Assembly: GCA_021029595.1 (NCBI GenBank)
Contig: JAJJOY010000012.1
Span: forward strand, 1 to 50,148
Reading direction: 5' to 3'
Length of the DNA: 50,148 bases
Source of the DNA: Hominenteromicrobium mulieris
GTDB taxonomy: Bacteria; Bacillota; Clostridia; Oscillospirales; Acutalibacteraceae
Numbering within the stretch: position 1 is the stretch's first letter; every line of letters starts with the position of its first letter. Below the pieces are notes generated by a model, which was given only the letters and a program-made list of their open reading frames with translations, was not told the DNA's origin and searched no databases. Both the position numbers and the translations under genes were made by a program. Positions 1-7,160 of this stretch are shown here, one piece after another.

Positions 1-180
1 AACGGCAAGGTGGAGCGCAGCCACCGTGAGGATCAGAAACGCTTCTATTCCTGCCATTCGTTCTATTCACTCGACGACTTTGCCAAGCAGCTTGCCGTCC
101 ATAACCGCCGCGCCAACAACTTGCCCATGAGACCCCTCCGCTGGCTCTCGCCTAATGAGTTCGCTGTCCAATATGTTTGA
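1..180 (+). CDS. IS481-like transposase, C-terminal fragment
   Basis: This is an open frame of 59 codons with no start in the window. It begins NGKVERSHRED and continues through HNRR, PMRPL and SPNE to a TGA stop. This is the end of a DDE integrase-core (rve) transposase. The Glu in NGKVER is the expected last acidic residue of the DDE triad. The assignment to IS481 rather than IS3 is inferred from the tail pattern and the TGT terminus. The fragment is intact up to the window edge, so it is partial only because the contig ends here. Confidence 0.85.
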   Translation, partial: NGKVERSHREDQKRFYSCHSFYSLDDFAKQLAVHNRRANNLPMRPLRWLSPNEFAVQYV

Positions 181-190
181 CAAACCTACA
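1..190 (+). mobile_element. IS481-like insertion sequence, right end (partial)
   Basis: This is the 3' end of an insertion sequence whose body lies left of the window. It holds the transposase C-terminus and 10 bases of outer sequence ending in TGACAAACCTACA. Read inward from its tip the end begins TGTAGGTTTGTC, and IS481-family elements usually have TGT termini. The same 190 bases recur inverted at 49959-50148, and identity stops exactly at base 191. Target duplication cannot be judged because the other end of the element is not visible. Confidence 0.85.
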
Positions 191-770
191 TGTTCCCCCG
201 CTGTTTCAGAATTAAGTAAAATAAGATGTAAACCGCCAAAAACAAAAGCGTAAAGTTGTAGCCCGTAGAAATCAAAACCGAAAACCCGAGCGTGCCGAGG
301 GTAAGCGCCAGAAGGACGGACGACACGGTTATTGTGCGCTCGGCCGTTTTTTCACTAAATGTGCCGCGCAGCAGACAGTAAAGCGCGGTGCCGCCGTCCA
401 ACGGTACGGCGGGCAGCACGTGGAACGCGAACAGCGTGAGCTGCACGGCAGGATAAGCGCGCGGCAGCGGCAAAAGCAGCAGGAAGCTAAGTAGATTTGC
501 AAACGGCCCCGCAAGCGACACGACGGCGCGACGAAAATCGCCGACGCTTGCCGTCTTCCCCGCCATGTGAATGCCGAGCGCGCCGAACGTGACCGATTTG
601 ATCTGCATGCCGCACAGCTTTGCTGCCAGAATGTGCCCTGTCTCATGCACCGCCACCGCCAAAAGCGCGGGCAGCACATGCACACCGCCGTCTAATGTGA
701 GCAGCACGGCCAGCACCGCAAAAAAGCCGAAGCGCAGCGTGAGTACCGTATTATGAATACGGTACATCAT
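186..770 (-). CDS. spoIVFB: SpoIVFB-like M50 intramembrane metalloprotease, 3' end altered by an IS
   Basis: This 194-residue polytopic membrane protein has a zinc-protease HETGH motif at residues 42-46 and a second metal-ligand motif PLDGG at 123-127 (Asp125). That is the site-2 protease arrangement. In sporulation SpoIVFB cleaves pro-sigma-K in the forespore outer membrane. The gene follows spoIVA and a SpoIVFA-like gene, which supports this role. Its TAG stop at 186-188 lies inside the IS end, and the last Met codon straddles the junction. The native C-terminus is therefore missing, and the protein lacks the CBS domain that many SpoIVFB proteins carry. The start overlaps the upstream gene by 20 bases, suggesting translational coupling. 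It could be another M50 protease, but the context favours SpoIVFB. Confidence 0.75.
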   Translation of the reverse strand: MMYRIHNTVLTLRFGFFAVLAVLLTLDGGVHVLPALLAVAVHETGHILAAKLCGMQIKSVTFGALGIHMAGKTASVGDFRRAVVSLAGPFANLLSFLLLLPLPRAYPAVQLTLFAFHVLPAVPLDGGTALYCLLRGTFSEKTAERTITVSSVLLALTLGTLGFSVLISTGYNFTLLFLAVYILFYLILKQRGNM

Positions 771-1038
771 CCTGCAAAATCAAAACAGAGCGGTTCAGCT
801 CCGCATCGTATTTGGCACGCAGCTCGCCGTATAGCTCCGGCAGAAAGCCGCGCAGGAAAAACGCCGCAAGCAAAATGAGCACGCATACAAGCGTTTGGAA
901 CACGGTAAGGCGAAAGCCGCCGCTTATGGCTTTCTGTGCGGCGGCTCTGTCCTTCGGCACTTGCGCTTCTGTTTCGGCAGGTATCGGCTCGGACGGCTTT
1001 TCCTCGTCGTTTGGTGTGGGCGTTTCGTAAAACTGCAT
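751..1038 (-). CDS. Short single-pass membrane protein, SpoIVFA-like
   Basis: This 95-residue protein has an acidic, proline-rich N-terminal half, one transmembrane helix at about residues 44-63, and a short charged tail. It has a strong ribosome binding site (GGAGGG, 6 bases before ATG). It lies between spoIVA and the SpoIVFB-like protease and overlaps the latter. In Bacillus the protein directly upstream of SpoIVFB is SpoIVFA, which anchors and inhibits the protease but is about 260 residues with a LytM-like domain. Only an N-terminal-like topology is present here. The SpoIVFA role is inferred from position and topology, and sequence similarity is not obvious by eye. Confidence 0.6.
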   Translation of the reverse strand: MQFYETPTPNDEEKPSEPIPAETEAQVPKDRAAAQKAISGGFRLTVFQTLVCVLILLAAFFLRGFLPELYGELRAKYDAELNRSVLILQDDVPYS

Positions 1039-1049
1039 GGTTCCCTCCG

Positions 1050-2525
1050 CTACAAAATGATGCAGATAAGCCCGTTGCAGCCATCATTGATGATGCGCTC
1101 AATAGTCTCTCGCACCTTGCCGCGCGCATCCTCCGGCATACGGGCGAGCTTATTGTGCATGCCCTCGTTCACAAGCTCATGCAGCGATTTGCCGAAAATG
1201 TTGGAGCCCCAGATCTGCGACGGATTTTCCTCAAATTCTTTCAGCAAGTACAGCACAAGATCTTCGGACTGCTGCTCCGAGCCGACGATGGGCGTAACCT
1301 CCGTGCGGATGCATGTGCGCATCATATGGATGGACGGTGCGGCCGCTTTCAGGCGAATGCCGAACTTGCCGTTCTGCTTGATGATCTCCGGCTCCTCGAG
1401 CGTCAGCTCCTCCATATCGGGCATGACGATGCCGTAACCCGTCTGCATCACGTCGTCATAGGCGCTTTGCAGCTTTGCGAATTTCTTTTTGATCTCGTTC
1501 ATCTCGATGAGCTTTGCGAGCAGGGCGGTTTCGTCTGCGACCTCCATACCGGTCTTTTCGCCGAGAATTTTGAAAAACAGCGACGGCATGGGGGTAAGCT
1601 CCAGCACGCACGCGCCGCTGCCGAGGTCCATGCGCGCGCAGCGGACGGTTTTGAGGTCCTCGCATGCGGCGAGACTACCCGAGACCTGCTGCACCTCGCA
1701 GACCCTATGGATATCGCATGCGCCTTTCAGGGTATCGAAAATCTCTTTTTTGAGCCAGTGGTCATCGTCAAGGTCGATGATCCAGCCGGGAATGTCGAGT
1801 CGAATTTCCCGCACGGGGAACTGATATAAAAGCTTCCCCAAAATGCCCTGAATGTCCTGCTCCGTGATGTCCATGCAGTTCACGGGCAGAACCGGCACGT
1901 TATAACGCTCGGAAAGCTCGTTTGCAAGCGCACGGGCTTCGTTCGTATTCGGGTAAACGCAGTTTAAAAGCACAATGTACGGGCGGTTCGTGGACTTTAA
2001 TTCTGCAATGACACGCGCTTCCGCTTCCTCGTATTCCTCGCGCGGTATGTCGCTGATGCTTCCGTCCGTCGTGATGACAAGCCCGATGGTCGAATGCTCC
2101 GTGATCACCTTCTGCGTACCGATCTCCGCCGCCATGTTGAACGGGATGGGGTCCTCAAACCACGGTGTGCGCACCATGCGCGGCTGCTCCTCTTCTATGT
2201 ATCCGAGGGCGCTCGGCACGATGAAGCCCACGCAGTCGATGAGCCGCACCTTAAACTCCGCCGTATCATCCATTTTTACGGTGACGGCCTGTTCGGGGAT
2301 AAACTTCGGCTCGGTCGTCATGATGGTTCGGCCCGAGGCGGACTGCGGCAGCTCGTCGACGGCACGGTCGCGCGCGGCCTCATCTTCGATGTTCGGGATG
2401 ACCGTCGTGTCCATAAATTTCTTGATGAAGGTCGATTTGCCCGTGCGCACCGGGCCGACGACGCCGATGTAAATTTCGCCGTTCGTGCGCGACTGCATAT
2501 CTTTATATACGCTGAATGCTTCCAT
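1050..2525 (-). CDS. spoIVA: Stage IV sporulation protein A, coat basement-layer ATPase
   Basis: SpoIVA is a TRAFAC-related ATPase that polymerises on the mother-cell face of the forespore membrane to form the base of the spore coat. The protein is about 491 residues, the normal family length. Its Walker A motif GPVRTGKS lies near the N-terminus inside the conserved block GVVGPVRTGKSTFIKKFM, and the C-terminus ends in the typical hydrophobic ICIIL. Two in-frame ATGs are possible. The second (2525) is about 8 bases from AAAGG, whereas the first (2531) nearly abuts it, so 2525 is preferred. It follows sipL, whose product binds SpoIVA in Clostridioides difficile. Confidence 0.97.
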   Translation of the reverse strand: MEAFSVYKDMQSRTNGEIYIGVVGPVRTGKSTFIKKFMDTTVIPNIEDEAARDRAVDELPQSASGRTIMTTEPKFIPEQAVTVKMDDTAEFKVRLIDCVGFIVPSALGYIEEEQPRMVRTPWFEDPIPFNMAAEIGTQKVITEHSTIGLVITTDGSISDIPREEYEEAEARVIAELKSTNRPYIVLLNCVYPNTNEARALANELSERYNVPVLPVNCMDITEQDIQGILGKLLYQFPVREIRLDIPGWIIDLDDDHWLKKEIFDTLKGACDIHRVCEVQQVSGSLAACEDLKTVRCARMDLGSGACVLELTPMPSLFFKILGEKTGMEVADETALLAKLIEMNEIKKKFAKLQSAYDDVMQTGYGIVMPDMEELTLEEPEIIKQNGKFGIRLKAAAPSIHMMRTCIRTEVTPIVGSEQQSEDLVLYLLKEFEENPSQIWGSNIFGKSLHELVNEGMHNKLARMPEDARGKVRETIERIINDGCNGLICIIL

Positions 2526-2546
2526 AGCCATATCCTTTCCGCTGTC

Positions 2547-4070
2547 TTATTTTCGGCAGATGATCACAGGGCGGTCTTCGCTCAAAACGTCTTCCATACA
2601 GTCGTTATGCGTGCGGATGGCGCTGACGCGGGCGTGGTAGCGTTTTGCGATGTCCCAGACCTTTTCGCCGCTTGAAGCGTAATACACCGCCGCGCAGCAG
2701 GGCTCCGGCTCGGTGGTCTCATCGAGCTCCGCGCTTTCGAGTGACCGCGCGGCGTATACCACGCGCACCTGTTCTTCCATGCGCAGCTCTGCGGTGCACT
2801 CCACCGTGCTGCTGTCCGTAATGACATACTGCACAGATGTAATCTCGCCGCGCACACTGCGGCGTCCGACGATTTCTGCGGTATGGACATCGGTGAAATC
2901 GAGCATACGCTCCGTGTAGGCAATCTGCTTCTCTTTCGTGCGGTATAAAAGGCACACGGTGAATTTGCCGCGCACAGCGGCGTTTTCTTTTTCGGTAAAC
3001 GCCGTCAGCGTGAGGCCCTCACACCAAATGTCGAGCACCTGCTCGAGGTCGTTTTCGGGAACGAGTACGTTCTCCTTCACGCGCACGCTGCGCGGCGGCA
3101 GCACCTCACAGCGCTCCAGTGAGAGATTCTTGTATTTCGCCGCCCACGCGCCCTTTATGGAATACGCGTCGCACACGGTGCGCACGGTACACGACTTTGT
3201 AAACTGCACGCAGAATGTGGGCTTTAGGTAAAGATTCAGCACGGTATATTCGCCCACGCTGTCCTCACGCGGCTGCACGGTGCATTCGCCGCCAAGCACG
3301 GAGATTTGTATGGTACAGTCCTCCCCCGCGCCGGCGCACTCCACTGTCTGCGTAAACGGCAATATGCACGAAAAGCGCTCCGGCATGGCGGTATCGGAAA
3401 ACGTGCGGTATAAGATTTCCACACACGCCTTTCCCGTGACGACCGCGCCGCCCGCCTGTGGCTGCACCGTATCGATCTGATACCGCACACTGCAGCGCAA
3501 AACGGTCTCAATAGGCGACTTGCCGTTTGGCAGCTCTGCATTCTGCTCCAAAATAAACGCGTGCATCACGCAGCCCACGGCGCGGGTAACATCGTATTCT
3601 TCGCACTTTGTTTCCACACGGTCATCCGAAATGCAGTCTGCAATTTCAAGCTGCCGCACGGCGTAAGCACGCACGGAAAGTCCCAAAGTGATGTGCAGAT
3701 CGACCCTGCGGGCGTTCATGGCGCGGCAGGTCATGTGCTGCACGAACGGCTCCGCTTCCGCCGTTACGTTTTCCGCCTGTGCACGCAGCCGCACCGAACA
3801 GGTGAACTCCTTTTTCGTATCGAACCCGCGCACGCAGCCGCCTTTTGCATCAAGATATAAAACATGCATGGAAGCGCAGCCGTCGATCGTAAGGCTGTCC
3901 CCTGCCGCCGAAACGGACGTGACCTCCGGCGTGACGATACATTTTAAAATCTTCTGGATATCCGCACAGTAATCCGGCAGGGTGTATTCCGTATCTACGG
4001 GGCACTCCTGCACGCCGTCAAAAATCTGTTCAAAGCCCTCATAGCGCTCTGTGTTTGTTTCCATCCGCAT
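2547..4070 (-). CDS. sipL: SipL-like SPOCS (DUF3794)/LysM spore coat morphogenesis protein
   Basis: This 507-residue protein is built of repeated DUF3794 (SPOCS) beta-rich domains. An early block reads CPVDTEYTLPDYCADIQKIL. It ends in a LysM domain at about residues 462-507 (GEKVWDIAKRYH followed by a final IICRK). This is the architecture and length of clostridial SipL, whose LysM domain binds SpoIVA and which replaces Bacillus SpoVID. The gene lies 21 bases upstream of spoIVA in the same direction and has a sigma-E promoter directly in front. The start ATG at 4070 has GGAAGG upstream. Confidence in family and role is high; the symbol is transferred by analogy. Confidence 0.9.
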   Translation of the reverse strand: MRMETNTERYEGFEQIFDGVQECPVDTEYTLPDYCADIQKILKCIVTPEVTSVSAAGDSLTIDGCASMHVLYLDAKGGCVRGFDTKKEFTCSVRLRAQAENVTAEAEPFVQHMTCRAMNARRVDLHITLGLSVRAYAVRQLEIADCISDDRVETKCEEYDVTRAVGCVMHAFILEQNAELPNGKSPIETVLRCSVRYQIDTVQPQAGGAVVTGKACVEILYRTFSDTAMPERFSCILPFTQTVECAGAGEDCTIQISVLGGECTVQPREDSVGEYTVLNLYLKPTFCVQFTKSCTVRTVCDAYSIKGAWAAKYKNLSLERCEVLPPRSVRVKENVLVPENDLEQVLDIWCEGLTLTAFTEKENAAVRGKFTVCLLYRTKEKQIAYTERMLDFTDVHTAEIVGRRSVRGEITSVQYVITDSSTVECTAELRMEEQVRVVYAARSLESAELDETTEPEPCCAAVYYASSGEKVWDIAKRYHARVSAIRTHNDCMEDVLSEDRPVIICRK

Positions 4071-4111
4071 AAGCTCTGTAACCTTCCTTTCGCTGCCCTT
4101 TGTTTCGCTAC

Positions 4112-4140
4112 ATTGTATGAGCGGAAAGCGGACAATATGA
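4112..4140 (-). promoter_or_regulatory. Sigma-E-type promoter of sipL-spoIVA operon
   Basis: On the minus strand TCATATT (4140-4134) is followed after 14 bases by CATACAAT (4119-4112). Both match the known Bacillus/Clostridium sigma-E consensus with the expected spacing. It lies 41 bases upstream of the sipL start, so mother-cell expression early in engulfment is expected for the operon. Confidence 0.88.
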
Positions 4141-4175
4141 CCGCCCCTTTAAACGGAAAGTTCACAGTCTGTTCC

Positions 4176-4204
4176 TTGAAATTAAGGACCTTTCGTGGTA
4201 TATT
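4176..4204 (+). promoter_or_regulatory. Sigma-A promoter of the tetR-family gene
   Basis: TTGAAA (4176-4181), a 17-base spacer, and TATATT (4199-4204), 36 bases before the ATG. A small dyad TCCTT-N6-AAGGA (4173-4188) overlaps the -35 and could be an autoregulatory site, though its arms are only 5 bases. Confidence 0.75.
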
Positions 4205-4240
4205 CGTGTAGAAGAAAGAAAAAACTGCCGGAGGTTTACT

Positions 4241-4798
4241 ATGTCTCAGGTCACAAAGCGTGCGCTTGTCGCTTCGCTTAAAAATCAGTTGCTTAAAAAG
4301 CCGCTCGATAAAGTCACCATCAGCGATATTACAGATGACTGCGGCATCAGCCGCATGACGTTTTACTATCACTTTAAGGATATTTACGACCTCATTGAAT
4401 GGGCATTTGAGGAAGAAGCCAGTCGCATTTTGGAGGGCAAAAAGGACTACGATACTTGGCAGCAAGGCTACCTGCGCATTTTTGAAGATTTGAACGCAAA
4501 CAAGCCGTTTATCATGAATGTTTACCGTTCCATCAGCCGTGAAAAGGTGGAAAACTACCTGTACCGCATCACCTATGATCTTCTTATACACGTGATAAAC
4601 GAAAAAGCCAAAGGCATGAACGTGCGCGACGAAGACAAGAAATTCCTTGCAAATTTCTATAAATATGCCTTTGTGGGGCTTGTGTTGGACTGGATCAAGC
4701 ACGACATGAAGGATGACCCAAATATAATCGTCGCCGACCTTTCCGTTGCAATACACGGCAGTGTTTCTGCCGCGCTGGAACGGTACAGAAACGCTTAA
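4241..4798 (+). CDS. TetR/AcrR-family transcriptional regulator
   Basis: This 185-residue regulator has an N-terminal helix-turn-helix spanning about residues 24-48 (KVTISDITDDCGISRMTFYYHF), the classic TetR DNA-binding unit. The all-helical C-terminal region contains several Trp and Tyr residues, which would suit a hydrophobic ligand pocket. It resembles the DhaS/TetR_C_8 branch. The ribosome binding site GGAGG is well placed. It precedes an oleate hydratase gene on the same strand, separated by two terminators, so the two genes have independent promoters. A likely job is fatty-acid-responsive control of that gene, which is inference from adjacency and an operator-like palindrome at 4925-4942. 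Confidence 0.88.
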   Translation: MSQVTKRALVASLKNQLLKKPLDKVTISDITDDCGISRMTFYYHFKDIYDLIEWAFEEEASRILEGKKDYDTWQQGYLRIFEDLNANKPFIMNVYRSISREKVENYLYRITYDLLIHVINEKAKGMNVRDEDKKFLANFYKYAFVGLVLDWIKHDMKDDPNIIVADLSVAIHGSVSAALERYRNA

Positions 4799-4812
4799 AT
4801 TTGGAATCATAC

Positions 4813-4850
4813 GGGCAGCGCTGTTTGAGAATATGGCGCTGCCCTTTTTT
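4813..4850 (+). terminator. Intrinsic terminator after tetR-family gene
   Basis: A 9-bp perfect stem GGGCAGCGC / GCGCTGCCC with a 14-base loop, followed by six T. Confidence 0.85.
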
Positions 4851-4888
4851 ATCAAAACGCCGTTCGTGATAAAAATTTATACGCATTT

Positions 4889-4926
4889 GCCGCCGTGTTT
4901 AAAAACTGAACACGGCGGCTTTTCTG
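4889..4926 (+). terminator. Second tandem terminator before the oleate hydratase gene
   Basis: An 11-bp perfect stem GCCGCCGTGTT / AACACGGCGGC with a 9-base loop, followed by TTTTCT. It insulates the hydratase promoter from tetR transcription. Confidence 0.8.
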
Positions 4927-4959
4927 TATATTGTTCTATACAAAAAGACATGATAAGAT
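4925..4959 (+). promoter_or_regulatory. Oleate hydratase promoter with overlapping palindromic operator
   Basis: A candidate -35 TTGTTC (4931-4936), a 17-base spacer and -10 TAAGAT (4954-4959). A perfect dyad TGTATA-N6-TATACA (4925-4942) wraps the -35. Its size fits a TetR-family operator. The promoter elements match consensus only moderately. Confidence 0.55.
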
Positions 4960-5001
4960 GTAGGCACAAAAACAAAAGAAACACTTTAGGAGGTTTTTTA
5001 T

Positions 5002-6777
5002 ATGTATTATGCAAGCGGCAACTATGAAGCATTTGCAAGACCGAAGAAGCCGGAGGGCGTAGACCAAAAATCGGCGTATATCGTCGGCAGCGGTCTGGCA
5101 GCCCTTACAGCAGCGTGCTACCTGGTGCGCGACGGCCAGATGAAAGGCGAGCATGTGCACATCCTCGAAAAAGAGCAGCTCGCGGGCGGCGCATGCGACG
5201 GCTGGAAATTTGAAAACGTCGGCTATGTGATGCGCGGCGGCCGTGAAATGGACAACCACTTTGAAGTCATGTGGGACCTGTTCCGTTCCATTCCGTCCAT
5301 TGAGACCGAGGGCGTTTCCGTTTTGGACGAATATTACTGGCTTAACAAAGAAGACCCGAACTACTCCCTGTGCCGCGCGACCGTGAACCGCGGCGAGGAC
5401 GCCTACACGGACGGTAAGTTTGATATTTCCGATAAGGGCGCTATGGAGATCATGAAGCTGTTCTTCACGCCGAACGAAGATTTACAGAACAAGCGCATTA
5501 CGGACGTATTCGACGACGAGGTGCTGAACTCCAACTTCTGGCTCTACTGGCGCACGATGTTCGCCTTTGAAAACTGGCACTCCGCACTCGAGATGAAGCT
5601 GTACATCCAGCGCTTTATCCACCACATCGGCGGTCTGCCGGATTTCAAGGCACTGCGCTTTACAAAGTACAACCAGTATGAATCCATGATTCTGCCGATG
5701 GTGAAGTACCTTGAAAGCTACGGCGTGCAGTTTCACTTCGGCGTGAAGGTCACAAACGTCGAGTTTGACTGTAACGAACAGCGCAAGCTTGCAACGCGCA
5801 TCGACACGCTGCGCGACGGCAAGGAAGAGCACATCGACCTCACCGAAAACGACCTTGTGTTCATCACGAACGGCGGCTGCGTGGAGAATTCCTCTATCGG
5901 TGACCAGAACACGCCGGCTAAGTTCAATACCGAAATCCGCGAGAGCGGCGGCTGGGATATGTGGCGCAAAATTGCCGCGCAGGACCCCTCTTTCGGTCAC
6001 CCGGATAAGTTCTGCAGCGATCCTGAGCAGACGAACTGGATGAGCGCCACCGTTGAGACGCTCGACGACCGCATCATTCCGTATATCAAGAACATCTGCA
6101 AGCGCGACCCGTTCACCGGCAAGGTCGTCACCGGCGGCATTGTTTCCGTAAAGGACTCCTCCTGGCTTTTAAGCTGGACCATCAACCGCCAGCCGCAGTT
6201 CAAAGCACAGCCGAAGGGTCACTGCCTTGTGTGGGTCTATGGCCTGTTCTCCGACAAGCCCGGCGATTACGTCAAAAAGCCGATGCGCGAGTGCACCGGC
6301 AAGGAGATCTGCATGGAATGGCTGTATCACATCGGTGTACCGGAGGATCAGATTGAAGATCTTGCGGAGACGAGCGCCAACACCGTGCCGTGCATGATGC
6401 CGTATATCACCGCATTCTTCATGCCTCGCGCATACGGCGACCGCCCGGACGTTGTGCCTGCGGGCGCTGTGAACTTCGCGTTCCTCGGTCAGTTCGCCGA
6501 AACGAAGCGCGACACCATTTTCACGACGGAATACTCCATGCGTACCGGCATGGAGGCCGTATACACGCTGCTGAACGTAGACCGTGGCGTGCCGGAGGTC
6601 TGGGGCAGCGTATACGATTTACGCGCACTACTTGATGCCACCGTTAAACTCCGCGACGGCAAGAAAGTGACCGATATGGACCTCGGCCTCATCGAGCGCC
6701 TTGTTCTGAAAGAAGCGCTGAAGAAAATTGAGCATACGGACATTGAAAAGCTGCTCAAGGAATATAACGTGATCTAA
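5002..6777 (+). CDS. ohyA: Oleate hydratase (myosin-cross-reactive antigen family)
   Basis: This FAD-dependent enzyme adds water to the cis-9 double bond of oleate or linoleate to give 10-hydroxy fatty acids, a detoxification step in gut and skin bacteria. The protein is 591 residues, within the family range of roughly 560-650. The FAD fold is visible as YIVGSGLAALTAACYL at about residues 26-41. The family signature RGGREMDNHFE follows at 78-88, and its Glu82 lies in the loop known to be catalytic in characterised members. The ribosome binding site AGGAGG is 8 bases before ATG. The gene is monocistronic, flanked by terminators on both sides, and placed between two sporulation loci, so it may be an accessory acquisition. 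Confidence 0.95.
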   Translation: MYYASGNYEAFARPKKPEGVDQKSAYIVGSGLAALTAACYLVRDGQMKGEHVHILEKEQLAGGACDGWKFENVGYVMRGGREMDNHFEVMWDLFRSIPSIETEGVSVLDEYYWLNKEDPNYSLCRATVNRGEDAYTDGKFDISDKGAMEIMKLFFTPNEDLQNKRITDVFDDEVLNSNFWLYWRTMFAFENWHSALEMKLYIQRFIHHIGGLPDFKALRFTKYNQYESMILPMVKYLESYGVQFHFGVKVTNVEFDCNEQRKLATRIDTLRDGKEEHIDLTENDLVFITNGGCVENSSIGDQNTPAKFNTEIRESGGWDMWRKIAAQDPSFGHPDKFCSDPEQTNWMSATVETLDDRIIPYIKNICKRDPFTGKVVTGGIVSVKDSSWLLSWTINRQPQFKAQPKGHCLVWVYGLFSDKPGDYVKKPMRECTGKEICMEWLYHIGVPEDQIEDLAETSANTVPCMMPYITAFFMPRAYGDRPDVVPAGAVNFAFLGQFAETKRDTIFTTEYSMRTGMEAVYTLLNVDRGVPEVWGSVYDLRALLDATVKLRDGKKVTDMDLGLIERLVLKEALKKIEHTDIEKLLKEYNVI

Positions 6778-6810
6778 GCTTTCCTAAATTCAATCATAAC
6801 GTAATACGCA

Positions 6811-6845
6811 AAAGGCTCACTGTTCCCCCGCAGTGAGCCTTTTTG
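6811..6845. terminator. Bidirectional terminator between ohyA and spoVM
   Basis: Stem AAAGGCTCACTG / CAGTGAGCCTTT with an 8-base C-rich loop. T runs are present on both sides, so it can end ohyA (plus) and the long yicC-spoVM operon (minus). Confidence 0.85.
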
Positions 6846-6862
6846 TTATGTGCAGTTTTGTG

Positions 6863-6952
6863 TTATGTCTCTTGCGGCAGCTTTCTGATGCCGAACATAT
6901 GCCGCAGCATGAAGCCGATGAACCCTTTGCCGTTGACGATGACGACCTTCAT
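6863..6952 (-). CDS. spoVM: SpoVM-like amphipathic spore morphogenesis peptide (29 aa)
   Basis: This 29-codon ORF starts MKVVIVNGKGF and ends GIRKLPQET. It aligns without gaps to SpoVM (26 residues in Bacillus subtilis). Lys2, Phe11, Gly13, Arg17, Met19 and Gly21 are identical and a basic residue follows near the end. The position agrees: in B. subtilis spoVM lies directly after thiN in the same operon. SpoVM recognises the convex forespore membrane by an amphipathic helix and recruits SpoIVA, which is encoded 4.3 kb away. The ribosome binding site AAAGGAA is present. Odd feature: Pro9, important in B. subtilis SpoVM, is Lys here. The call is recognised by eye from known sequences. Confidence 0.78.
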   Translation of the reverse strand: MKVVIVNGKGFIGFMLRHMFGIRKLPQET

Positions 6953-6974
6953 AAAATACCGTTCCTTTCCGAGA

Positions 6975-7154
6975 TCATAATGTGCGCAGCACCGCTACGC
7001 CGAGTGCGACAAGAATCACGGCGGCGATGAACAGCACGAGCCCCTCCGGGGAGATCTGTGCAAGCACCATGCCGAGTCCGAATGAAACGGCGCACAGTGC
7101 GCGCAGTTTTCGGTCCCGAAAGCATGGGTTATTGCAGCATTTCGGCATTCGCAT
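6975..7154 (-). CDS. Small Cys-containing membrane protein (59 aa)
   Basis: This 59-codon ORF has a strong ribosome binding site (GGAGGTG, 6 bases before ATG). The N-terminus has a cysteine cluster (KCCNNPC, residues 5-11) and basic residues. It is followed by two hydrophobic stretches at about 19-33 and 38-57, joined by SPEG, forming a helical hairpin or a single long membrane segment. The pattern FGLGMVLA...AAVILVALG resembles small uncharacterised clostridial membrane proteins, though I cannot name a family. It sits between thiN and the spoVM-like gene, with 22 bases to the latter, so they are probably co-transcribed. Its ribosome binding site lies inside a predicted hairpin. Confidence 0.68.
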   Translation of the reverse strand: MRMPKCCNNPCFRDRKLRALCAVSFGLGMVLAQISPEGLVLFIAAVILVALGVAVLRTL

Positions 7155-7160
7155 AGAAAA

